From the NCBI RefSeq assembly GCF_027887165.1, contig NC_077230.1, positions 25,693,942-25,757,941 of the forward strand: a stretch of 64,000 nucleotides of DNA, in the 5' to 3' direction. The notes beneath the pieces were generated by a model. That model made no database searches. It was not told where the DNA came from and saw only the letters and a list, made by a program, of their open reading frames with translations. Positions 44,650 to 56,494 of the stretch are shown here, piece by piece. Position numbers and translations under genes: made by a program. Position 1 is the stretch's first letter, and each line of letters opens with the position of its first letter. The stretch comes from Monodelphis domestica (lineage: Eukaryota; Chordata; Mammalia; Didelphimorphia; Didelphidae).

Positions 44650-44780
44650 TCTCATCATTTAGAAGATAAAGTATTTGTGAGTAAGGGTTGTTTCATTCTT
44701 GATATCAACATCTAACATAATGACTGGAACATATGAGGCACCCAACAAATGCTTATGGGTTGATTGATTGATTGTTTGCT
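44650..44780 (+). mobile_element. L2 3' end with TTGA repeats
   Basis: AGTATTTGTGAGTAAGGGTT, AACATAATGACTGGAACATA and terminal GGTTGATTGATTGATTG. Confidence 0.75.
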
Positions 44781-44865
44781 ATTGCTGCTCTTGGAAGTAA
44801 TTTTATTGCTGTTGAGTATGTTTCTCTTCTAATGTTAAAAACCTCTTTGGGATTCAATCATACTG

Positions 44866-45400
44866 CAAGGCGGTATAGTGGATATTGTGTTGGAAGGCAG
44901 TAAGTCTTGAGTCAGGAAGACTTCAGTTCAAATTCCATCCCCACCCCAATACTTGTTGATTGTACTTGTTGATCTTGAACAAGACTCTTAACATCTGTCT
45001 GCCACTGTTTCCTCCACTATAAAAGGGGGGCAATAATAGCCCCTACCCAATAGGATGATTAGGAGGACCAAGAAAGATAATATTTGTAAAATGATTTGTA
45101 AACTTTAAAGGATTTAAAGGATATAAATGTTAGGCATTATTACTTACCTTTCACAAAAAGAGAAAGCTGCCTTCTCAGAAGTCTTGCTGATTCTTACAGT
45201 TCAGCCAGTAAATTGCTGCTCACATGCTTCTTGATCTGCTCATCTTATTGTGGTGACTTGAATGTTACCCTGAGAGGTAGTGTGTCACATAACTGAGTGC
45301 ATCCAAATCAAGAGAGTTGGGTTCTAATCCTGACTTCAATTTTTATCAGTTGAGATTCCATGAGCTCATTCCTGCAATTCTCAGCCTTAGTTTCTTCCAT
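44866..45400 (+). mobile_element. Two plus-strand MIR/MAR-type SINEs
   Basis: 44866-45145: GGCGGTATAGTGGATATTGT, TTGAGTCAGGAAGACTTCAG, AAATGATTTGTAAACTTTAA. 45270-45400: TTGGGTTCTAATCCTGACTT. Confidence 0.75.
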
Positions 45401-45417
45401 TATATTAATTGATGAAC

Positions 45418-48065
45418 ATTTATTTCTTAAAATTACGTATTTTTTCAATCAACACAAATCCTCCTCTCCCATCCATCCTAATTCTTCTTGAGAAAGAAAG
45501 AAAAACAGCAATTCTAGCACAAACAAATTTGATAAAACAAATGACTGTATTGGTCAGGTCCAAAAATGTATGACTCATTTTGCATTCAGAGTCTACCTCT
45601 CTTTTAGAATGTGAGTAGCATGTTTCATCATGAGTCTCTTGGAATCATGATTGGTTATTACACTGATTAGAATTCTTAATTATTTCACAGTTTGTTTTTA
45701 CCATATAGTTGTCTTTGAAAAAAATGTTCTCAGGATTTTGTTGGCTTTACTCTGTATCATTTCATAAAATCTTCTCAGATTTCTCCAATTCATCACTTTC
45801 CTAATTTCTTATAGCACATTATAATTTATAAAATCATAATTTGTTTATCCATTTCCCCATTTCTGGTCACTCTTTTAGATTCCCATTCTTTGTCATCTGA
45901 AAAAGAGCTATAAATATTTCTGTATTATCTCTATTAGAGTTTGTTTTGTTTAGAACTACTCTCTCCCCTTAATTTACCCTCCCTTAAATACTCCCAACTC
46001 ACTTTTCACTTCTATTTCTCTTTGGGGTGAAATGTATTTCTGTACCCAATTGTGTGTGTGCACATTCTTCCCTCCTTTGACTAGTTCCGATCAGAGTTAG
46101 GTTTGTCTTAGTTGCTAACCCCTTTTCTTTTTTGTATAGATATCTACTTGCAAATGATTATGTTAGATCATTTCCCCATACCTTTCCTTATCCCCTCTGT
46201 AGTGTATCCCTCTTCTCTTTCCATTCTTCTAAAATCATCTAGATATAATAGAACAATTTCTAGATCTTGTCTGATTAGATTCCTTCTGTAACTCCTGAAG
46301 ATGACAGAGTTATGGGGGATACATTTATCATCTCCCCATATCACAATGTAAACAGTTTATCCTTGTTTACTTCATTGATTCTTTGTGTTTACATTTTTGT
46401 TTCTCTTAAAGCCTATATTTCTAGGTTGCTCTGGTCTTTTCTTTGGGAATACTTGGTAGACCTTGGTTTCATTAAAGTTCTACTTTTTCTCCTGTAGCAT
46501 GATACTTAGTTTTGTGGGATTACATTTATTTTTTGTTTAATCCTATGTCCTTTGATTTCTGGAATTCTGTATTCTAAGCTCTCTTATTCTTCAAAGTAGT
46601 AACTGGTAAATCATGTGTGGATCTTGACTGTGGCACCAGAGTACTTGAATTTTTTTTGGCTGCTTATAGCAATTATTTTTTTACCTGGATTCTTGGTCAT
46701 ATTCTTTCTAGGAATTTCCATTTTTCAGTTTCTTTCAAAAGATATTCAGTGTATTCTTTCTGTTCTAGGAGACCTGGACAGCTTTCTTTTAAGTTTTCTT
46801 ACAATATAGTCTCTTAGGCTCTTTTTCTTGTCATAGTAATGGTTCTTGAGTTTTTTTTTCCTTCATCTATTTTCTAGGTCACTTTCTTCTTCTTTTTATT
46901 TATTTTTTTGGCTTTTAACTTTGTTTTAATATTTCTTGTCATTTCACGGATCCATTGACTTCTATTTGGTTTATTCTAATTTTTAGAGAAAGTTTGTTGC
47001 CTGGGCAAGGTTTTATACCTCTTGTGCTAAACTCTTATTTTCTTGTTCATTTTTTCTTCCTTAGCTCTCAATCCTTTCCCTGAACCCTCTAGTATTTTCC
47101 ATTCATTGATAAGATTCACTTGTAGATATTTGGAAGTAGTTCTCTTTTGGGTGTCTTGAAGATCTCTGGTATGATAACTAAACATTTTATGGGATAATTC
47201 TGTTTTTGTTTGCTGATTCTTCCAGCCTCCTTATTGAGTTCAGACCTTATGTCAGAACTGGGTTCTGTTACACTCCTGGAGGAAATCTCCAGGCTGATCC
47301 TACTATTGCTTTCTTGGAGTACTGAGTGCTGTGTCATTCCATGATCTCAGGAATAAGTCAGGCTTTTCAGTGCTACCAAAGTAGCCTGATCCAGGGTAGG
47401 ATCTGATCACTGCTATCCTCTGGTCTGTGCTTTGCAAGTTCCTATCAGTCAGCTGGGAAGCTCTGCTAGTTTAGAGTGATATAATTTCTAACTCTTCTTT
47501 GATCTGATATTTGTGCCTCGGTTATTGCTCTGTAGGTTGCAGACTGGACTCAAAGCTAGAACTGAGACCCTGCTCCACTCCTGGGGTCTGAGCCACATCC
47601 TTGCTATTTTCTTCTGAATTTGTTCCTTCTCAGTACACTGACTATAGTTTTCCATTATTCTACTGGAATATCCCCCTTGACTGCAATACCCTCTTCAGTC
47701 TGTCTTGGATCTGGGACTTAAAGCTGGTTGGTGATCAACAAAGCTTTTAGTTCCTGTCTCATTGCCCCAGGATGAATGTGGAGCCTCTTTTTGTCCTGAT
47801 TCATAGCTTCTGCCTGAATTCTAGAGTACTCCCTACCCAGCATACATATGGACTTTCCCAGGATCTGCAGACCTTTCAGTGTGTTTTCTTCTGTTGACTT
47901 AGGCTGCAAAAATTACTCACTGTGATTTTTTTTCTTGAATTTCCCTATCAGGATATGGTCTGGTTCATTTCATTCCCTATCAGGATATAGCCTGTTTGGA
48001 AGAGGTTTTTTTAGGGGAGGTGATAAGGGAATCTTGTACTGCTTCCTGTGACTCTTCCATTTTGG
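45418..48065 (-). mobile_element. HAL1-like element (L1 ends and ORF1, no ORF2)
   Basis: 45418-45955 is an antisense L1 3' end (TTTGCATTCAGAGTCTACCT, GGCTTTACTCTGTATCATTT). ORF1 remnants follow directly: the minus strand at about 46640-46690 gives AISSQKKFKYSGATVKI, the conserved ORF1 C-terminal motif. Then comes about 1 kb of G+C-richer 5' UTR-like DNA ending near 48065, where the minus strand starts CCAAAATGGAAGAGTCACAG. The space between 3' end and ORF1 holds only about 0.5 kb, shared with the copy at 62215. No reverse transcriptase sequence is present. Frames are broken. I see no target duplication. Confidence 0.7.
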
Positions 48066-48130
48066 ACACTAGATACTGTGCTAGGAGTTGGAGGTTAAAA
48101 ACAATCAAACAAGAAGTTTGCATTTTTATT
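48066..48130 (-). mobile_element. Short CORE-SINE/L2-type fragment
   Basis: ACACTAGATACTGTGCTAGG then GGTTAAAAACAATCAAAC; a similar fragment (AACAAACATTTATCAAATAT) is at 48365-48430. Confidence 0.45.
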
Positions 48131-48699
48131 AGAGAGAAAAAGGAAGGAAAATGGTTTAATATGGACAGGACCAATGTAAATTTCAATAAACACATGAAAT
48201 TGAACTGAGAGAGCCTCTGTGACAGCAGAAGTCATCTGAGGAAGTTGTAAGAGCCAGTCAGCATCTGTGCCTTAGTTACCTGGCAGGTAAATGGTTGTTT
48301 TAGAATCAAGGAAGCCTGGTTGGAGAGACTAGGGACAATGTTTGATGGGAGAAGCAATTTATTCATTAACTCCAACAAACATTTATCAAATATTTACCCT
48401 TTTTATTACACTGTTCTAGGGACTGGAGATGTTTGATGAATGATGATTGTACCTTAGTACAATCCTTCCTCAGTAGAGCCAATGTACTCTTTTCTTTTGA
48501 TCTAAGAAGCATGTCAACAGGTAACAGTCAGTTGCTAATATTCTCTTTAGAGTCATCAATAATCTCTTAATTGCCACAGAAAATGATTTTTCAGTCCTCA
48601 TTTTTCTTGATCTTTGGACACTACTGCCCACCTTTGTCTTCTGGATATTCTTGTTCCTTTCTATATGGTTCATATACATCTTGATCTATATGAAAAATA

Positions 48700-48997
48700 C
48701 TGTGTATCCCATGTTTTGTGAGATCCAGGCCTCTGGAGGCAACTTTACAAAGAGAAACAAAGCATTGTTCCTATATATAAACAATTCTATGAACAGTTTT
48801 GTTTCTTTTTGTGAAGATGCCAGCAGAGGCCCAGCTGTGTATATATGTATATGTTACATATTGATATATAAATATTAACTATATAAATATATAGTTATAT
48901 ATTCTATATTCATTACATATTGCTCACATATATAGTCTGTTTCCCTTTGTAAAGGTGCCTCTGGAAGCCCAGAGCTTACAAAATATGGGATACACTG
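48700..48997. repeat. Inverted repeat with 59-bp arms and a third internal arm
   Basis: 48700-48758 and 48939-48997 are reverse complements at about 48/59 positions (both reading C-GTGTATCCCAT inward). A third, shorter copy of the right arm lies at 48801-48846 in the same orientation as the right arm. An AT-rich run (48847-48937) fills the gap. The layout suggests a decayed non-autonomous DNA transposon or a foldback element with one arm duplicated. No convincing target duplication and no coding capacity. Confidence 0.75.
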
Positions 48998-49009
48998 TTG
49001 ACGAGATGT

Positions 49010-50100
49010 TACCATTTGTTAATGAAAAAAGATATGAGATTTTTGGAGAGTATACTTATGTCTCATGACAGACACGTGAATTTCACCCACAACCAGGATC
49101 ATATCCAGACTTGACCACTAAGAGCTAGGGCCACATTTTGGTAATTCTCAGCCAGAGATCCCAGTGGAACAAACTAGGAGAAGGTAGTCAGTTAATCAAC
49201 AAACCTTCTTTAATTGTTTACTGTGTGCCAGAGACCCATCTCGGCACTGGGATATAAAGAAAGGCCAAAAATAGTTCCTTCTCTTCTATTAAGCATAACT
49301 TGACAGTTGGCACAAATAGATCCCTCAGACTACCTAGTAATGAGGTATTTTTGGACCAAGCTACAGAATTATGCAAAGAAAAATAAATTAGGGTCCACCA
49401 AACATTTTTCTTTGGAGTTCCAAAATGTGATCTGATACCACTGCCTTTTACTACACCCCAAGTGACTTCTTTTCCATCCTTCTTCTTCTTGAAAATTCAT
49501 TTTCTTTTAAAGTCTTTTGTTCTGAGTTCCCATGCCAGTGATTCCCTTCTCAGGCCTCCCTAATCTTTATATTGAAAGCTCTTTTGGAGGTGCATTATCC
49601 CACCCACCAAAGGACATTTGCATCAGTACAAAATAATGAGGATGACAATATAGTAATTCCAGAGGACTGCTCCGGGGAATGACTCGGATGCTTAATATTC
49701 TCTGTTCATGAGGCTAAGCAATCAGAAAGCATCCTGCATTCATTATTTCCCTGCACAGCTGTATGCCAGGATGTAGGGTTATGCATTCAGTAAAAAGTGC
49801 TGTCTCATTCTCCAAATGACAGGACTGAAGCCTCTTGCATGTCGTCCCTTTTTAAATTGAATCTGAAACACATAAAATTAGACTGCTCAGAGGCCTCTTT
49901 AGCAGCTTTCACTTATTACATACTTTAGGGACAGAAATCTGGCTTTGTAACTCTCACTTTGAAACACTGAAAGTAGTAGAAAGCTCTTTCCTTCTTCCTG
50001 ATTCTGGGGAAAGTAATTCTTTTTTTGATAATTTTCCAGAGCTTATTTTTTAAAAGAACAAAGTATACGCTATACTCTCCCCCAAACTATAATTTTCTTC
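49010..50100. other. Mostly non-repetitive stretch, possible conserved element
   Basis: Apart from a MIR/L2-like phrase near 49200-49260 (TTACTGTGTGCCAGAGACCC) no repeat is evident. 49600-49960 in particular looks single-copy. Confidence 0.35.
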
Positions 50101-50104
50101 TTAT

Positions 50105-50218
50105 TCAAAAGTAAGCTTCTTGAGAGCAGGGGCTTTTATATCATGTCTTTTTATATTTAGGACCTAGAATGGTGCCTGGCTTATAATCATCACCTAATAA
50201 ATACTTGCTGAATAGAAT
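50105..50218 (+). mobile_element. L2 3' end
   Basis: AGCTTCTTGAGAGCAGGGGC, AATGGTGCCTGGCTTATAAT, TAATAAATACTTGCTGAATA. Confidence 0.8.
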
Positions 50219-50274
50219 GTGGGATTGTGTGCTGGGATTAAAATATTTTTTTTTTGTGGAAATGTAATTTCATA

Positions 50275-50515
50275 TCTAAGTGTGGTAGTGGATGGACTGC
50301 CAGGTCTGGAGTCAGAAGACTCATCTTTCTAAATTCAAATCTGGCTTTATACATTGAGTAGTTATGTGGTCCTAGACAAGTCACTTAATTCTGTTTGCCT
50401 CAATTTCTCCATCTGTAAAATTAATCGGAGAAGAAAATGTCAAACCATTCCAATCTCTTTGCCAAGAAAATCCCAAATAGGGTCACAGAAGAGTAGGATA
50501 TGACTGGAAAATGAT
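50275..50515 (+). mobile_element. MAR1-type SINE
   Basis: AGTGTGGTAGTGGATGGACT, TGCCTCAATTTCTCCATCTG, AACCATTCCAATCTCTTTGC, AAATAGGGTCACAGAAGAGT and a GATATGACTGGAAAATG tail. Confidence 0.9.
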
Positions 50516-50536
50516 AAAACATTTAATATCCTTCCA

Positions 50537-51185
50537 AGGCAATATAGCATAGTGGAGAGAGATGGTTTTTAAGGAGGACCTGGATTCAAGTCTTGCCTCT
50601 GACATATACTGTCTCTGTGACCTGGGTCAGTCATTTAAGTTCTCATTGCCTCAGACAACTTTTTTAGATTACAAATTGCAAAACATTGGTAGAAGGGAGT
50701 TCCTTATAATAATGATGTCAAAAGTCCATATGAACTGATGCAATGAATTAATATAGAACATCCTCAAAAATATTCATAGAACTTAAGGTTTCAAAGGGGC
50801 CATGGAAGTCATGGTGTCCAATCTACTGTTCTCAAGAACAATTCCCACAGGAGATAATTTTGCTTCTGCATGAATGCTTTTGGTGATGGAAAATTTACTA
50901 TCATTTTTGGACAAGTCCAAATTTAGAAAGTTATTACTAACATTGAACTAATGTAGTAAATATCTATTAAGGAAGTGAACTTTGGAATTTCTTGTTCTTT
51001 GTGAACTGTGGTGCCTCCTAGATATCATCACTGAATAATAAATTTAGAGTTTGAAGAGACTTTTGAGGACATTAAATCAAATCCCTTCATCTTAAAGGTA
51101 AGGAATCTGAGGCTGAACGCTTTAATTGCCTTGACTAGTGTTTATACTTAGTAAGGCAAGGGAGGATTCAGACTTGTACTTTTTT
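50537..51185. mobile_element. MIR, L3/CR1 and MIR3 remnants
   Basis: 50537-50680 MIR plus (ATATAGCATAGTGGAGAGAG); 50760-51010 antisense L3/CR1 (TTTCAAAGGGGCCATGGAAG, TCATTTTTGGACAAGTCC); 51040-51185 MIR3 minus (GGTAAGGAATCTGAGGCTGA). Confidence 0.6.
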
Positions 51186-51464
51186 GACAAATCTAGAGCT
51201 CTGTTTGTTATATCATCCAGTTGTCTATTTTTTCACAGAGAATTTATTTAATAAGCCTTTTAAGAATTTTTCAGGGAAATACACCAATCTGATTTCTTTC
51301 AGGTGTCTAAAATATACCTTTGTAATAAAAAAAAAATCCTGGAACATCTGCCCTTCTCTGTTTGGCTACTAACAGTATAGCTTCAGTCACATTTCCATAA
51401 TCTTTCAGGATAAGGGCCTCGATTTAATTTCAACATTCTAAGTCCTTTTTTTAAAATCAGTATT

Positions 51465-52010
51465 ATTAATATCTTTTGTTTTTACATCACCTAAATCATC
51501 TCTGTTCCTCTCCCTTGCCCTCCTAGAGATCTGTCCAATACTTAAAAATAATATTTTTAAAGAAAAGAGAAAAGAGAAAAAAGAGAAAAAACACATGGAA
51601 AAAATCTGAAAATTATATACATTATATTTTCTGTTTGTGAGGGCAATTCTTATTTTTTTCCTTTGGTACCATACTTTTTATTTGCAATTCTATAAATTTT
51701 ATATTCAATTATCTTATGGTTATTATTTCTATATAAATCAGTGTAGTTATTTTGTATTTTGTTTGTTTAATTCCAACTATTTTACTGCATCAGTTTATAT
51801 ATATCTTTCCATGCTTCCCTCAATTCACAATATTCATTGTTTTTATAGTCCAGTCCATTACATTTATATATCACGGTTAGCTTGGACATTCCCCAATCAA
51901 TAAATATATATTTTGTTTATAATTCTTTGCTGTCACAAGAAGTGCTGCTACAAATATGTTGGTATACTTGTGGACCCTTTTCTTATTATATGACCTCCTT
52001 GTCTGGTAGT
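51465..52010 (-). mobile_element. Old L1 3' end
   Basis: TTTTTACATCACCTAAATCA, TTACTGCATCAGTTTATATA, TTGGACATTCCCCAATCAAT, AAGTGCTGCTACAAATATGT. 52020-52585 has no further identifiable feature. Confidence 0.6.
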
Positions 52011-52587
52011 AGAAGGTTTTCTTACCATCTCTTCATTCATATTGAGCTTTAAAGTCATCTTCATAGCTCTTAAGCCTTTGTGCTTGAATATCTTTCTGTT
52101 ATAGATAAATTAGAAGCCTAGCCTTAGTTGAGAAGTTAGCTTTATACCATCTTTCTCAGGCTTCCAACTGGTTCTTCACATTCCCTTGTCTTTCTGGGAA
52201 GATTTTAATTTCTAACTTACATTTGAATGCATGGAAGATGTCATCAAGGAAACATGGGATAAAATAGATGAGCTGATATTGGAGGAAAGTCCTGACAGGT
52301 TAGTTTCTGGTAGTTTAACTTAATATTGGAATAAAATGAAGCAGTAGTAAAAGATCAGAATTTATCCAAAAGAGATTTATTTGACCATAACAAGGGAAGG
52401 ATATTCAACAAGGCCAGAAAGTGAGAATACCTGGTTCATTGAACTACATTCAGTTCAGTGTCATCCATGGCTAAATCATGGGCATTTAGTCAAGCATACC
52501 AGGAGTGTCTCATGGCTTTTTTGTATTCAGGTGACCAGAAGCTGCTACTAATGATCTTAACCTTAATTCCTCTGAGCGAACTAATTC

Positions 52588-53362
52588 TTTTTTTAAAAAT
52601 TATTTTCTTCTGTCTTAGTATCAATACTATTCTAAGGCAGAAGAGTGTTAAGGGTTGGGCAATGGGAGTGAAATGACTTGACCAGAGTCACACAGTTAGG
52701 AAGTGCCTGAGGTCAGATTTTAACCCAGAACTCCTATCTCTAGGTCTGGGTTTCAATCCACTGAGCCACCTAGCTGTGCCTCCAATTAAGTCTTAAAAAA
52801 ACAACCCTCTTACTGTCTGTCTTAAAATCAATACTGTATATTGGTTCTAAGGCAGAGGAGTGGTGAAGGTAAGGCAGTGGGGGTTAATGGTTTGCCCAGG
52901 GTCACACAGCTGGGAATTGTTTAAGATCATATTTGGACTTATTCAATAATATTTGTTCAGTGTAGTTATAGGGGGAAAGCAACAGAATATAACAGTAGTT
53001 AAAGCCCAGTACATTAAAATGATTCAGTGTAACAGAATAGTATTGAATACATTAATATATGAACTTAAAGCCAACAAAATTAAATCTTAAACAAAACAAT
53101 CAGCAAAATGCAATAAAATACAGAGATTTTTATAAAACATTGGAGTCTGAAATGCCTTAAAAATATAACCTCCAGTGTCTTTAGAGTTCTTTTTTTTTCT
53201 TTATCCATTTAGATTGCCTATTGTCAGAAGGCAAAAGATTGGTAAGGGGTAGGCAATGAGGTTCAAGTGACCTACCCAGGGTCACACAGCTAGGAATTGT
53301 TTAAGGTCATATTTGCACAAGAACCTCCTTTCTCTAGACCTGGCTCTCAGCTGCCACATTCT
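52588..53362 (-). mobile_element. Three tRNA-derived SINEs in the same orientation
   Basis: 52588-52782 complete (TAAGGCAGAAGAGTGTTAAG, TCCACTGAGCCACCTAGCTG); 52793-52940 truncated (TTCTAAGGCAGAGGAGTGGT); 53190-53362 (CAGGGTCACACAGCTAGGAA). Divergence differs between them, so they are separate insertions. Confidence 0.87.
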
Positions 53363-53504
53363 CACTGTAGTCTTAAGATCAAGTTTATCCCTTTTAAGAA
53401 AAAGTCCTAGCCTAATTCATATGGTGAGGGATCCTGGTAGATATTCCTCCTAACAGTTGTCTAATTAACTGATAGTATCCTAGTGATGTCAAGAGAATAC
53501 AAAG

Positions 53505-54489
53505 ATCAATTCACAGCCCCACCAGCAGTGTATTAGTGTCCCGATTTTGTCACAACTTCTCCAAGATGTATTATTACCCTATACTGTCATATTGGCCAAT
53601 CTGCCATTTATGAGGTGGTATATCAGAGTTGTTTTGATTTGTATTTTTCTAATTATAAGAGATTTAGAACACTTTTTCATGTGCTTAATGACAGTTTTGA
53701 TTTATTTATCTGAAAATTGCCTATTCCTGTCCCTTGACCATTTATCAATTGGGGAATGGCTTAATTTTTTTTTGTACAATTGATTTAACTCCTTATAAAT
53801 TTGAGAAATTAGACCTTTATCAGAGGTTTTTGTTACAACATTCCCCCCCAATTTCTTGCTTCCCTTCTAATTTGGTTTGCATTGGTTTTGTTTGAACAAA
53901 AAGTTTTTATTTTAATGTAATCAAAATTATTCATTTTACATTTTGTAATATTCTCTATCTCTTGCTTGATCTTAAATTCTTTCCTTTCCCATAGATCTGA
54001 CAGGTATACTATTCTGTGTTCACCTAATTTTCTTATAATTTCTCTCTTTATACTTAAGTCATTTGCCCACATTTTGACTTAATCTCAATATTGGTTGTGA
54101 GATGCTGATCTAAAACTATTCTCTCCAATACTGTTTTCCAATTTTCCCAGCAGTTTTTGTCAAATAGTAGGTTCTTATCTCAAAATCTGGTATCTTTGAG
54201 TTTATCATACATTATCTTGCTGAGGTCATTTACCCCTAGTCTATTCCATCAATCCACCCTTCTGTCTTTTAGCCAGTATCATATTGTTTTGATAATCACT
54301 CACTTTATATTACAGTTTAATGATTACTATTACAAATATTAATAATGTGGAAATAGGTATAACCCAGTGGAATTGCTCATCAGCTCAGGGAATGGGGAGG
54401 GAAGAGAGGAGAAAAAGACCGTGAGTCATGTAACCATGGAAAAATATTCTAAATTAATTAACTAATTAATAAAAAAATAAAAATAAAAA
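53505..54489. mobile_element. Twin-primed L1 with 5' inversion
   Basis: 53505 to about 54335 is antisense ORF2: minus-strand reading gives IREIIRKLGEHRIVYLSDLW-like text near 54000-54050 and an NFDYIK motif. It switches at about 54336 to the plus-sense L1 terminus (AATAATGTGGAAATAGGTAT, AACCATGGAAAAATATTC) and an A-rich tail (54459-54489). AGAATACAAAG (53494-53504) and AGAATATAAAG (54490-54500) flank the whole unit, a target duplication with one mismatch. This is the classic twin-priming product. Confidence 0.88.
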
Positions 54490-54504
54490 AGAATATAAAG
54501 AAGG

Positions 54505-54785
54505 GCCAGGGATGGTGATACACACTTGTAATTTACTGACAAAGAAGCTAAGGCTGGTGGTTCACTTGAACTTGGGAGTTCTGAGCTGCAGAAGGGCTAA
54601 CGTTCATTGAGTATCAATATTGTCTGGCAACAATATGGTGACACTGAGAAACTGGATGTCTAGTCTAACTCAAATATGAAAGAAGTCAAAGTTTTCATAC
54701 TTATGAGAGGTAAGGTCAGACTGGGAGTGGTTCCTGGTACTACCTTCATCTGTAAGATGAGGAAAGCCCAATCTTAAAAGAAAAG
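54505..54785 (+). pseudogene. RN7SL: 7SL (SRP RNA) retropseudogene
   Basis: 7SL is the RNA scaffold of the signal recognition particle. The text follows it in order: GGCCAGGGATGGTGATACAC (5' Alu-domain end), GAAGCTAAGGCTGGTGGTTC, ACTTGGGAGTTCTGAGCTGC, ATCAATATTGTCTGG and CAACAATATGGTGAC, then weakly to about 54785. It is diverged and, unlike 7SL-derived SINEs, it extends past the Alu domain into the S domain. It directly follows the target duplication of the twin-primed L1. Confidence 0.78.
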
Positions 54786-54789
54786 TGTG

Positions 54790-55640
54790 AGAACCCCCAC
54801 CCCCTAATTTTATGTGAATCTCCTATGGCAAGCTTATGGGAAGACATAGATAGGAGAGCACAGAATGAGCAAACTTGAAGTAGTTATAATATACATCATT
54901 GGAGGAAATGTCAGTGAGATCACAGATCCAATGTAATATTTGCTTGTCCATCAAACATGAAAAATTAGCATTGCTGGTAAGTTTGTGTGTTAATTCACTA
55001 TTAAAACAATGATACTTGGAGCTATCAATTTTGGAACTTCTCATACTAACATTAGCTATCCCTTGCTCATTTTTTTCCATCTCTTTAATGATTTTTCTTG
55101 CCACCATTTTGTTGCCAAGGTGTTCCCTGTTATCCCGGTCTTAGAAACCTTTCCTCCTATCCCCAACTCTTCAGAAGTTATAAAAGTTAGTCAAACTTTT
55201 GTTTTAAATGTCCATTGTTTGATTTTTTGTCTTTTAAGTTGATTTTTCTAAGGTAGTTCTTTTTAATTATTGCAAATTTATTCAACTAAACCACATTGAG
55301 GAGAGAGTTTCACATTATTACTGTCCATTAATAAAGTACATTATTGTCAAGGAGTCAGCTTATCCCATGCAAGATTTCACAGTAAAGTGAATTGGCAAGT
55401 TGCCATATTTCTAAAGAAGACTATTTGACTTTTTATTCATGAAGGGAGCAGAAAGAAAGCCACTTCATTGACAATATTAATTGCTTTAAACATTCACATT
55501 TCTGTGCTCATTTCATTCAATGGCCTAAGAAACATGGTCTAGAGTTATGATCCTAAGAGACTTTTGTCATCATGCATCAATAACTTATTTTACTCAAGGT
55601 CCTATTTCATTATCTCCATCAAAAATATTTTTCCAAGTAG
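54790..55640. other. Non-repetitive AT-rich stretch
   Basis: No repeat recognised. 55260-55510 has several homeodomain-like cores (TTAATAAAGTACATTATTG, ATATTAATTGCTTTAAA) and reads like single-copy DNA. Confidence 0.3.
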
Positions 55641-55651
55641 TAACAGCATAT

Positions 55652-55840
55652 AGTATTCTGGATTTAAAGTCAATAATACCTGGGTTAAAATATTTATGTA
55701 ACCTAAGAAAGCATGTTAAGCTTTCTGAGTCTCAATTTCCTCATCTATAAAAAGAAAAAATAACTGATATAGTTCCTGTTTTCAAGGTTGTTGTGAACAT
55801 CAAATGAGATAAAGTAAGCAAAATATCTTTCCAGCCTCCA
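55652..55840 (+). mobile_element. MIR/MAR-type SINE
   Basis: TCTGAGTCTCAATTTCCTCA, TCTATAAAAAGAAAAAATAA, GTTGTTGTGAACATCAAATG. 55840-56490 shows no other clear feature. Confidence 0.7.
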
Positions 55841-56494
55841 ACTACCACCTAAGTGTTCACTATTTTTATTTGGATCTTCAATAGATCAAAATTTGGTTGT
55901 TCCTATTTTACATATAAATATCCAATGTAAGGTGGAAACTGTTTAGAGCAGTCTTGCTCACTCTCTACATTTAGGCAGGAATGTTGGTATTGCAGGAAAA
56001 AATCATATTTCCTTGATACTGATATGATATAAACCACATCATTTGATTCCTCTGGCCTTCATTATCTTGTGAGATAATATTACTTGCATGTGTATCTCAC
56101 AGATTTATGAGAATCCAATGAGACTTGGTATGGAAAGTGGATTGTGAACTTATCTTCTGAGTTTATTTTCTATTTTTTATAGAACTGATGTAGTTCACAG
56201 AGAAGCATAGTTGAAGCATAAACTTGAAGGAGTTTTACTAATTGGAACCAGCTTCAACTGCAGAGGCTTGAGAAGATGTCTGATTAGATTCCTGGGAGAG
56301 GAGAGATCTGGAAGAGCATGACTCTTCTGTTCCAGTGATATTCTTCTTTAACCTTTGCACTAGACCCCCTTACCTGCAAATAGAATAAAGACCTCACTTT
56401 GAGGGATTATTCATTAGTAAATGAATATGACAGAATTCCTGAACTTCTTAAAGAGGGATGCTTACTCAGTAAAGAGAAATGATAGTAATTGTAT

